Assembly: GCF_014195485.1 (NCBI RefSeq)
Contig: NZ_JACIBU010000001.1
Span: 62,001 to 126,000, forward strand
From: Modestobacter versicolor
GTDB lineage: Bacteria > Actinomycetota > Actinomycetes > Mycobacteriales > Geodermatophilaceae
Direction: 5' to 3'
DNA length: 64,000 bases
The translations under genes were made by a program, and so were the position numbers. This document shows, piece by piece, positions 57,327 to 64,000 of this stretch (the stretch's first letter is position 1; each line of letters begins with the position of its first letter). The notes under the pieces were generated by a model. The model was not told the DNA's origin and made no database searches. It worked only from the letters and a program-made list of their open reading frames with translations.

Positions 57327-58829
57327 ATGACGATGACGCAGCCGGCCAGGACGGCGCTCGACGAGCGGGTCGAGCACGTCGACGTGCTGATCGTGGGGGC
57401 GGGCATCTCCGGCATCGGGGCCGCCTACCACCTGCGCGAACGGTTCCCGGACCGGAGCCTCGTCGTCCTCGACGCGCTGGAGAGCCACGGCGGCACGTGG
57501 TGGACCCACCAGTACCCCGGCGTCCGCTCGGACAGCGACCTGTTCACCTTCGGCTACCGGTTCAAGCCGTGGCGCGGGCCCTCGATCGCGACGTCGGCGG
57601 AGATCCTGCACTACCTGGGCGAGGTCATCTCCGAGAACGGCCTGGACGCCTACATCCGGCACCAGCACCGGGTCACCGCGGCCAGCTGGTCGACCGAGGA
57701 CCGCCGCTGGACCGTCGAGGTGACCCGCGGTGAGACGGGGGAGGAGCTGACCTTCACCACCGACTTCCTCTGGATGTGCCAGGGCTACTACCGGCACGAC
57801 CAGGGCTACACGCCCCAGTGGCCGGGCGTGGACCGGTTCGGCGGCGACGTCGTGCACCCGCAGAAGTGGCCGGCCGACCTCGACCTCACCGGCAAGCAGG
57901 TCGTCGTCATCGGCTCCGGCGCGACGGCCGCGACGCTGATCCCGGCGATCGCCGACAGCGCGGCGCACGTGACGATGCTGCAGCGGTCGCCGACCTTCTT
58001 CTACGCCCGGCCCAAGACCCACGACCTCGCCGTCCAGTTGCGCGCCCTCGACGTCCCGGAGGACTGGACGCACGAGATCCTCCGGCGCGCCTACATCGCC
58101 GAGCTCAACGAGCTGACCCGCATCTCGGCGGAGTCGCCAGACCTGGCGCGCGAGTTCCTCATCGAGTCGATGCGCCCGCAGCTGCCGCCGGACGTCGACA
58201 TCGACAAGCACTTCAACCCGACCTACCGGCCCTGGCAGCAGCGCATCGCCGTGCTGCCGGACGGCGACATGTTCACCGCCATGCGCGAGGGCAAGGCCTC
58301 CGTCGTCACCGACACGATCGAGACCTTCACCGAGACCGGCATCCGGCTCTCCTCCGGCGAGGAGCTGCAGGCCGACGTCGTCGTCACCGCCACCGGCTTC
58401 GACCTCAGCGTGTTCGGCGACATCGCCTTCACCGTGGACGGCGAGCCGGTCGACTTCGCGCAGACCGTCACCTACCGCGGGCTGATGTTCACCGGCCTGC
58501 CCAACCTCGCCTACGTGTTCGGCTACTTCCGGCACAGCTGGACGCTGCGCGCCGACCTGATCAGCGACTTCGTCTGCCGGCTGCTGGCGCACATGGAGCA
58601 GAAGGGGGCGTCGATGGTGGTGCCGCAGCTGCGGCCCGAGGACGCCGGCATGCCGCTCGGCCCGTGGGTCGACCCGGAGAACTTCAACCCCGGTTACCTC
58701 GCCCGCTCGATGCACCTGATGCCCAAGCAGGGCGACCGCGAGCCGTGGACCCACCTGCACGAGTACGCCGAGGAGAAGGACCTGCTGCCCGCCGCCGACC
58801 TGGACGACGGGACGCTCGTCTACCGCTGA
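57327..58829 (+). CDS. Flavin-containing (Baeyer-Villiger type) monooxygenase, EthA-like
   Basis: A 500-residue monooxygenase: FAD motif GAGISGIGAAYHL, the BVMO-like segment GGTWWTHQYPGVRSDSD, NADPH motif VIGSGATAATLIPAIA and ATGFDLSVFG. Length and motifs match EthA/MymA. ATG 57327 after GGGGGA. Convergent with an AraC regulator that ends 9 bp away. Oxidises ketones or thioketone-like compounds in the family; true substrate unknown. Confidence 0.9.
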   Translation: MTMTQPARTALDERVEHVDVLIVGAGISGIGAAYHLRERFPDRSLVVLDALESHGGTWWTHQYPGVRSDSDLFTFGYRFKPWRGPSIATSAEILHYLGEVISENGLDAYIRHQHRVTAASWSTEDRRWTVEVTRGETGEELTFTTDFLWMCQGYYRHDQGYTPQWPGVDRFGGDVVHPQKWPADLDLTGKQVVVIGSGATAATLIPAIADSAAHVTMLQRSPTFFYARPKTHDLAVQLRALDVPEDWTHEILRRAYIAELNELTRISAESPDLAREFLIESMRPQLPPDVDIDKHFNPTYRPWQQRIAVLPDGDMFTAMREGKASVVTDTIETFTETGIRLSSGEELQADVVVTATGFDLSVFGDIAFTVDGEPVDFAQTVTYRGLMFTGLPNLAYVFGYFRHSWTLRADLISDFVCRLLAHMEQKGASMVVPQLRPEDAGMPLGPWVDPENFNPGYLARSMHLMPKQGDREPWTHLHEYAEEKDLLPAADLDDGTLVYR

Positions 58830-58838
58830 GCGGAGCGG

Positions 58839-59786
58839 TCAGAGGTCGGCCCGCTGCCACTCACGCGGGGTCAGCCCGTAGGCGGCCTTGAAGCGGCGGG
58901 CGAAGTGGCTCGGGTCGGCGAAGCCGCAGGCGGCGGCGGTCGCGGCGATCGACCGCCGCCGTCCCGCGGGCGAGACGAGAGCAGCCCGGGCCCGCTCCAG
59001 CCGCGCGGTGATGACGTGCTGCTCCAGGCTCAGGCCGGCCTCGCTGCACGCCTGGTAGAGCAGCCGCACCGACACGGCGTGCGCGGCGGCGATCGTCGCC
59101 GGGGTCAGGTCGGGGTCGGTGAGGTGCTGCGCGACGTAGGCCCGCACCCGGCTGACCAGCGTCTGCTCGCGCACCGCCGCGGACAGCCGCGTCTCCCCGG
59201 CCGCCGAGACCAGCAGCGCCCGCACCAGCTCGACGGTCGCCGTCCCCAGCGCCGCAGCGCCGGTGGCCGCGGCGAACTCGTCGGCCCGGTTGCAGACCTG
59301 GTCCAGGTGCGCGCGCACCAGCCCGTGCAGCGGGCTGGACCGCAGCCGCGGGACCGCCCGGCGGACGACGTCCATCGGCAGGGCCAGCTGGTCCTGCGGC
59401 ACCTGGAACGACCGCGACCCGCCGCCGGTCGCGCAGCCGAACGAGTAGGGCGCGGTGAGGTCGACCAGCATCAGGTCGGCGCCGCGCACCACCTGCTCGT
59501 GCCCCCGCTGCGCGTACTCGCCCCGACCGGCCTGCTGGAACGCCAGGGCCACCATCGGGACGCTCTCCTGGCGCACGTGCCGCGGCGTGCGGACCAGCCG
59601 GAAGCCGGAGGCGTCGGTGTTGAAGACCGAGGCGGCACCGAGGGGCACCAGCGTCATCCGGGCGTGCAGCCCGCCGGTGCGCGGGCGGTGCTCGACGCGG
59701 CACGGCACCGAGGCCTCCTGCATGGCCACCCGGAAGGCCTCGAGGCGGTCGGTCCGGGGGAGGGCGCTGGTGTCGAGGAGCAGCAT
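58839..59786 (-). CDS. AraC-family transcriptional regulator
   Basis: A 315-residue regulator: N-terminal AraC_binding_2 domain (to about residue 180) and C-terminal HTH_18 (VRAYVAQHLTDPDLTPATIAAAHAVSVRLLYQACSEAG ... AATAAACGFADPSHFARRFKAAYGLTPREW). ATG 59786 has AGGGA upstream. It is divergent from the hydrolase/MBL operon and convergent with the monooxygenase; either could be its target. Confidence 0.9.
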   Translation of the reverse strand: MLLLDTSALPRTDRLEAFRVAMQEASVPCRVEHRPRTGGLHARMTLVPLGAASVFNTDASGFRLVRTPRHVRQESVPMVALAFQQAGRGEYAQRGHEQVVRGADLMLVDLTAPYSFGCATGGGSRSFQVPQDQLALPMDVVRRAVPRLRSSPLHGLVRAHLDQVCNRADEFAAATGAAALGTATVELVRALLVSAAGETRLSAAVREQTLVSRVRAYVAQHLTDPDLTPATIAAAHAVSVRLLYQACSEAGLSLEQHVITARLERARAALVSPAGRRRSIAATAAACGFADPSHFARRFKAAYGLTPREWQRADL

Positions 59787-59959
59787 CGGCGGTCCCTGGG
59801 TCGGCGACGTCCCCGTGATGGTGCTCAGCCTGGCAGCCGGCCGCGCGCCCGGGAACCACTCCTGGCACCCAGGGACCACAGCCGTGCACGCACAGCCGAT
59901 CGGCCGCCCGGAGCCGCTGCCAGGGTCGCTCTACCTGACCCACCAGCAGAGGAGATGCC

Positions 59960-60781
59960 ATGAGCGCGCCCGACACCATCGTCCTGGTCCACGGCTTCTG
60001 GGTGACCCCGCGCAGCTGGGAGGGGTGGCAGGCGCACTACGAGGCGAAGGGCTTCCGCGTGCTGGCCCCGGCCTACCCGGGGTTCGAGGTGGAGGTCGAG
60101 GCGCTGAACGCCGACCCGACGCCGGTCGCCGAGGTGACGCTGCCGCAGATCGTCGACCACCTGGCCGGCGTGATCGGTGCGCTGGACAGCCCGCCGGTGC
60201 TGATCGGCCACTCGGCCGGCGGCGCGGTCACCCAGCTGCTGCTCGACCGGGGGCTGGGCGCGGTCGGCGTCGCGCTCAACTCCGCGCCCACCGAGGGCGT
60301 GCGGGTGCTGCCGCTGTCGCAGCTGCGCTCGACGTGGACGGCGTTCAAGAACCCGGCGAACCGGCACCGCGCCGTCCCGCTCACCGAGGAGCAGTGGCAC
60401 TACGCCTTCACCAACACCTTCGACGCCGAGGAGTCGCGGCGGCTCTACGAGCGGTACGCCATCCCGGCGCCGGGGAACATCATCTGGAGCGGGGTGCTGG
60501 CCAACCTGATGCCCGGGCCGCAGGACGCGCACGTCGACTACGGCAACGCCGCCCGCCCGCCGCTGCTGTTCGTCTCCGGCAGCGAGGACCACATCATGCC
60601 CCCGTCGGTGCAGCGCTCGAACGCCAAGCACTACCGCGGCGGCACGGTCACCGAGGTCATCGAGTACGAGGGGTACCCGCACCTGCTGCCGGCCTCACCG
60701 GGCTGGGAGCGGATCGCCGACGAGGTGCTCGAGTGGGCGCTGGCGCACGCGGCCCCGGCGAGGGTCACCGGCGCGCAGTGA
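59960..60781 (+). CDS. Alpha/beta hydrolase (AB hydrolase-1 type)
   Basis: A 273-residue hydrolase: VLVHGFWVTPRSWEGW, nucleophile elbow GHSAGG, Asp in SGSEDHIMPP and His in EGYPHLLPA. The motif set matches a large actinobacterial family, often annotated only as alpha/beta hydrolase. AGAGGAG precedes ATG 59960. It overlaps the MBL-fold gene by 4 nt, so they are translated together. Confidence 0.9.
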   Translation: MSAPDTIVLVHGFWVTPRSWEGWQAHYEAKGFRVLAPAYPGFEVEVEALNADPTPVAEVTLPQIVDHLAGVIGALDSPPVLIGHSAGGAVTQLLLDRGLGAVGVALNSAPTEGVRVLPLSQLRSTWTAFKNPANRHRAVPLTEEQWHYAFTNTFDAEESRRLYERYAIPAPGNIIWSGVLANLMPGPQDAHVDYGNAARPPLLFVSGSEDHIMPPSVQRSNAKHYRGGTVTEVIEYEGYPHLLPASPGWERIADEVLEWALAHAAPARVTGAQ

Positions 60782-61554
60782 GGCTCACCCACATCGGCGG
60801 GCCGACGCTGCTGGTGGAGGTCGCCGGCTGGCGGCTGCTGACCGACCCGACGTTCGACCCGCCGGGCCGGCGGTACGCGTTCGGCTGGGGCACCAGCTCG
60901 CGCAAGCTGATCGGGCCGGCGGTGCAGCCCGCCGACCTGCCGGACGTCGACGCCGTCCTGCTGACCCACGACCACCACGCCGACAACCTGGACGACGCCG
61001 GCCGGGCGTACCTGCCCTCGGTGCCGGTGGTGGTGACGACGGCGTCCGGGGCGGCGCGGCTCGGCGGGACCGCGCGGGGCGTGCGGCCGGGGGAGTCGAC
61101 GGTGCTCGAGGCGCCCGGCCGGCCCGCGCTCACCGTGACCGCGACCCCGGCCCGGCACGGCCCGCCGCTCAGCCGGCCGGTCGCCGGGGACGTCGTCGGG
61201 TTCGCGCTGCGCTGGGACGACGGCTCGCTGTGGGTCTCCGGGGACACGGTGCTCTTCCGCGGGCTCCGCGAGGTCGCCGAACGGCTGCACGTCGACACCG
61301 CGGTGCTGCACCTGGGCGGGGTGCGGTTCCCGGTCACCGGGCCGCTGCGGTACTCGATGACCGGCCGCCAGGCGGTGCGGCTGTGCGGCGTGCTCGACGC
61401 GCGCACCGTCGTCCCGGTGCACGTCGACGGGTGGAGCCACTTCGCCCAGGACCGGGCCGGCGTCGAGCGGGACCTCGCCCGGGCGCCGGCGGACGTCCGG
61501 CGGCGCTTCCGCTGGCTGCCGGTGGGGCGGGCGGTGGAGCTGGAACCGGCCTGA
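60778..61554 (+). CDS. MBL-fold metallo-hydrolase (UlaG-like)
   Basis: A 258-residue metallo-beta-lactamase-fold enzyme. LLTHDHHADNLDDAG (residues 61-75) is the family's metal motif, followed by ARHGPP, SGDTVLF and VPVHVDGWSHF. The clade uses HADN where classical enzymes have a D-H pair. The GTG start overlaps the hydrolase stop by 4 nt. Substrate unknown. Confidence 0.88.
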   Translation: MRLTHIGGPTLLVEVAGWRLLTDPTFDPPGRRYAFGWGTSSRKLIGPAVQPADLPDVDAVLLTHDHHADNLDDAGRAYLPSVPVVVTTASGAARLGGTARGVRPGESTVLEAPGRPALTVTATPARHGPPLSRPVAGDVVGFALRWDDGSLWVSGDTVLFRGLREVAERLHVDTAVLHLGGVRFPVTGPLRYSMTGRQAVRLCGVLDARTVVPVHVDGWSHFAQDRAGVERDLARAPADVRRRFRWLPVGRAVELEPA

Positions 61555-61587
61555 CCTGACGGCCCCGGCGGTGGGATGGTCTCGATC

Positions 61588-62349
61588 ATGAGCATCCGGA
61601 TGGTGGTCGCCGGCGGGACCGGCGTGGTGGGTCGGCACGTGGTCGAGCAGGCCCGGGCGGCGGGGCACGACGTCGTCCCGCTGTCCCGCAGCAGCGGGCA
61701 GGACGTCGTCGCCGGTACCGGGCTCGCCGAGGCGCTGGCCGGGGCGGACGTGGTCATCGACGTCACGAGCACCTCCACGGCGTCGGCGAAGGCGTCGGTC
61801 GCCTTCTTCCGCGCCGCGACGGAGAACCTGCTCGCCGCCGAGCAGGCCGCCGGCGTCGGCCACCACGTCGCGCTGTCGATCGTCGGCATCGACGGCGAGA
61901 CCAGCGGCTACTACGCCGGCAAGGTCGTGCAGGAGCAGGTGCTGGCCGCCGGGCCGGTGCCCTGGACGCTGCTGCGGGCCACCCAGTTCCACGAGCTGGT
62001 GCCGCAGCTGCTGGGCCGGCTGACGTTTGGCCCGGTCGCCGTGGTGCCGGAGATGCGGACCGCGCCGATCGCGGCGGCCGAGGTGGCGACGGCGCTGGTC
62101 CGGCTGGCGGAGGGTGCTCCGCGCGGGCGGGTCGCCGACCTCGGTGGCCCGGAGGAGGCCCGGCTCGCCGACCTGGCCCGGCGCTGGTCGGTCGCCGGCG
62201 GGCAGCGCCGGCGGGTGGTGCAGGTGCCGCTGCCCGGGGGCAGCGGCCGGCGGATGCGGGACGGCTCGCTGCTGCCCGCCCCCGGCGCCGACCGCGGCCG
62301 GCAGACGTTCGCCGAGTGGCTGGCCGACCGGCGGCCGGGTCAGAGGTAG
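61588..62349 (+). CDS. NAD(P)-binding NmrA/SDR-like protein
   Basis: A 253-residue atypical SDR: VVAGGTGVVGRHVVEQARAAGHDV (Rossmann), SIVGIDGETSGYYAGKVVQEQVL with the NmrA-type YxxxK (YYAGK) and a C-terminal substrate-side region. ATG 61588 is preferred over ATG 61576. Its stop lies in the first unit of a 29-bp tandem repeat. Function unknown; relatives are redox sensors or reductases. Confidence 0.85.
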   Translation: MSIRMVVAGGTGVVGRHVVEQARAAGHDVVPLSRSSGQDVVAGTGLAEALAGADVVIDVTSTSTASAKASVAFFRAATENLLAAEQAAGVGHHVALSIVGIDGETSGYYAGKVVQEQVLAAGPVPWTLLRATQFHELVPQLLGRLTFGPVAVVPEMRTAPIAAAEVATALVRLAEGAPRGRVADLGGPEEARLADLARRWSVAGGQRRRVVQVPLPGGSGRRMRDGSLLPAPGADRGRQTFAEWLADRRPGQR

Positions 62350-62410
62350 CCGGTCGGAGGCAGCCGGGTCAGAGGTAGCCGGTCGGAGGCAGCCGGGTCA
62401 GAGGTAGCCG
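62340..62410. repeat. 29-bp tandem repeat spanning convergent gene ends
   Basis: Two full copies (62340-62368, 62369-62397) and a partial third copy (62398-62410) of a unit starting TCAGAGGTAGCCGGTCGGAG. The first holds the plus-strand stop and the third the minus-strand stop, so the repeat duplicates the shared gene end. It looks like a recent slippage duplication. Confidence 0.85.
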
Positions 62411-63480
62411 CCCACCTCGTGCACCGATCTGCCGCCCGGCAGGCTGCGCTCCTCGCGCAGCGCGTACAGCTCCGCGAGGGTCAGCCGGCCGGCCGGTGCG
62501 GGGCTGTCCGGCCCGAGCCAGACCTGGGCCTCCGCCTGGGAGAGCGGGGAGAACTCCACCGCGCTGAGGCAGCGCCCGGGCCGGGTGATCGCCGGGTGCA
62601 GGCTGCCGACGTCCTCGTTCGTGGTGAGCAGCACGAGCACCTGCAGGCCGTGGCCGAGGATGCCGTCGCAGAGGTTGAGCAGGCGGCCGAGCGAGGCGCC
62701 CGCCCGCGCCTTGGCGTCGGTGCGCAGGTACTCGTCGCAGTCCTCGGCGACCACCAGCCGCCACGGCCGGGTGCGCGCCGGCGCCTCGTCCTCGTCGCCG
62801 CCGGCCACCTCCAGCAGGTACTGCGGGTTGGCGAAGAGCTGCTCGGGGTCGGTGACGTAGTGCGTCTCGCACCAGTCCGACCACTGCCGGCTCAGCGCCC
62901 GCACCGCGGTGGTCTTGCCGGTGCCCGGCGCGCCGTGCCACAGCACCAGCCGCCCACTGCGGCCGCGCACGTCCGACAGCCGCATCAGCGGCGCGAGCCC
63001 CGCCGCCGTCTCGCCGGTGTAGTTCGCCTGCACCGCCGCCCAGCCCGGTGCCGCGACCGTGCGGCTGGACTCGACCGGGTGGTCGCCGGAACCGGACCAG
63101 AAGCGCATCCGCACCGACCCGTCGGGGACGGCGACCGCGGCCCGGGCGGCGCCCACGACCTGCACGAGGGTCGCCTCGACCTCGGCGAGGTCCGGGCCGA
63201 CGACGGAGACGTTGCTGATGCCCCAGCGCACCGAGATGTGCACGATGCCGCCGCCGACGTCGGCGAGGACCGCGCGCCACTTCTCGGCGCGCTGGTCCAG
63301 CCGGACGCGCGCACCGGCGGGCAGCAGCGAGCCCAGGTCCTCGATGGCCCCGGGGACCTCGGCCGCCCGGTGGTACGGCATGGCGCCGTTCCACTGCGCC
63401 TGGAGCAGCACGGCGTCGCTGATGTCCTCGACGTCGTTCAGCGAGAGGCTGGGGACGACGCCGTCCGGGGCGGGGGTCAC
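62398..63480 (-). CDS. DUF5925 AAA-family ATPase
   Basis: 360 residues. The N-terminal DUF5925 region (about 15-150) is followed by an AAA core: Walker A WHGAPGTGKTTAVRAL, Walker B RLVVAEDCDEYL, sensor 1 LLTTNEDVG and PAITRPGRC. GTG 63480 is chosen because AGGAG lies 7 nt upstream; GTG 63504 is possible. The family is widespread in actinobacteria without a known function. It is convergent with the NmrA-like gene, sharing the tandem repeat. Confidence 0.9.
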   Translation of the reverse strand: MTPAPDGVVPSLSLNDVEDISDAVLLQAQWNGAMPYHRAAEVPGAIEDLGSLLPAGARVRLDQRAEKWRAVLADVGGGIVHISVRWGISNVSVVGPDLAEVEATLVQVVGAARAAVAVPDGSVRMRFWSGSGDHPVESSRTVAAPGWAAVQANYTGETAAGLAPLMRLSDVRGRSGRLVLWHGAPGTGKTTAVRALSRQWSDWCETHYVTDPEQLFANPQYLLEVAGGDEDEAPARTRPWRLVVAEDCDEYLRTDAKARAGASLGRLLNLCDGILGHGLQVLVLLTTNEDVGSLHPAITRPGRCLSAVEFSPLSQAEAQVWLGPDSPAPAGRLTLAELYALREERSLPGGRSVHEVGGYL

Positions 63481-63556
63481 GCGGGTCTCCTGTTCGAGCG
63501 GCAACGAGCCTGCCGGACGGTACGGGGCAGGTCGGACGGTCTCGACCCGTTTCCCG

Positions 63557-63589
63557 GTCCCGGGGGCCGCAGCACGCAGCCCCCGGGAC
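63557..63589. terminator. Terminator hairpin downstream of NlpC/P60 gene
   Basis: Perfect 11-bp arms GTCCCGGGGGC / GCCCCCGGGAC with an 11-nt loop, just beyond the NlpC/P60 stop on the minus strand. Confidence 0.65.
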
Positions 63590-63599
63590 GGGTGCGCGG

Positions 63600-64000
63600 T
63601 CAGGCCAGGCGGCGGGCGGAGTTGAAGCCGCCCATCAGGTCGACGTCGACCACGCTGACGACGGAGCCGCTGGTCGGTGCGTGCACCATCTGCCCGTTGC
63701 CGATGTAGATGCCGACGTGGCTGACCGGGCTGTAGAAGAACACCAGGTCACCGGGCTGCAGGTCGGCGCGGGCGACCGGCGTGCCCAGCGTCGACTGCAT
63801 CCGCGACGAGTGCGGCAGCGAGATGCCGGCGGCGGCGTAGGCGAACTGGGTGAGGCCCGAGCAGTCGAAGGAGTCCGGGCCGGCCCCGGCCCAGACGTAG
63901 GGCTTGCCCTGCTGGGCCAGCGCGGTGTCGACGGCGACCTGGGTCGCCGCGGTGGGGGCGGCGACGGAGGCCACCGGGGCGGCGACCGGGGCGGCGGGGC
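63600..64000 (-). CDS. NlpC/P60 peptidoglycan endopeptidase (N-terminus outside window)
   Basis: The C-terminal 133 codons of a longer protein. An Ala/Pro/Val linker leads to a complete NlpC/P60 domain: ALAQQGKPYVWAGAGPDSFDCSGLTQFAYAAAG (catalytic Cys), QPGDLVFFYSPVSHVGIYIGNGQMVHAP (catalytic His and polar residue). It cleaves peptide stems of peptidoglycan (D-glutamyl-diaminopimelate type). The linker implies further N-terminal domains outside the window, as in RipA-like proteins. Confidence 0.92.
   Translation of the reverse strand, partial: PAAPVAAPVASVAAPTAATQVAVDTALAQQGKPYVWAGAGPDSFDCSGLTQFAYAAAGISLPHSSRMQSTLGTPVARADLQPGDLVFFYSPVSHVGIYIGNGQMVHAPTSGSVVSVVDVDLMGGFNSARRLA

Overview
This window comes from a high-GC actinobacterium, most likely a member of the Geodermatophilaceae (Blastococcus, Geodermatophilus or a relative). 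The evidence is strong G/C bias at third codon positions, many GTG starts, genes typical of actinobacteria (PASTA kinases, Excalibur/class F sortase pairs, DUF4916, DUF5925, EthA-type monooxygenase) and a UGSC-family gene whose selenocysteine position is a TAG codon. UAG-programmed selenocysteine has been reported experimentally for Geodermatophilus and Blastococcus.

Layout. 1-5.8 kb: partial GST-type reductase, formate/nitrite channel, two divergent glycine-rich membrane proteins, an XRE-cupin regulator with twin palindromes upstream, and a GH15/SDR operon. 5.9-14.1 kb: a cell-envelope block holding two copies of a triad (PASTA-type Ser/Thr kinase, class F sortase, Excalibur surface protein), with an AAA+ ATPase and an ABM-like protein interspersed. 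14.3-22.8 kb: housekeeping and unknown genes, including one conserved gene broken by a 1-nt frameshift. 22.9-26.2 kb: a NitT/TauT-type ABC importer divergent from a yeast-FCY1-like cytosine deaminase. 26.3-31.1 kb: two unknown proteins, a TetR regulator, the TAG-selenocysteine UGSC gene with its operon partner, and an MFS transporter.

31.2-42.3 kb is a defence/accessory island with a more relaxed base composition and long non-coding gaps. It holds a GmrSD-like DUF262/DUF1524 gene (frameshifted at a short A tract), a 27-copy CCGTG repeat leading into an Eco29kI-type GIY-YIG endonuclease, a C5-cytosine methyltransferase, a second Eco29kI-type endonuclease, a Vsr endonuclease, a small HTH protein and a 695-residue unknown protein. 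Several island genes appear leaderless, with a TANNNT box 5-6 nt before a GTG start.

42.3-64 kb returns to core-like sequence: GNAT, GGDEF-EAL, a GH63-like glucosidase, a PD-(D/E)XK nuclease/UDG-like two-gene operon, DUF4234 and PASTA membrane proteins, esterases with LysR/SDR, an EthA-like monooxygenase with an AraC regulator, a hydrolase/MBL operon, a DUF5925 AAA ATPase and a partial NlpC/P60 peptidase.

Two families of short palindromes recur between genes: hairpins with a TGCTCTGC-type core at convergent gene ends, and GAAGATGGCCATCTTC palindromes. No rRNA, tRNA, IS element or CRISPR array was recognised.
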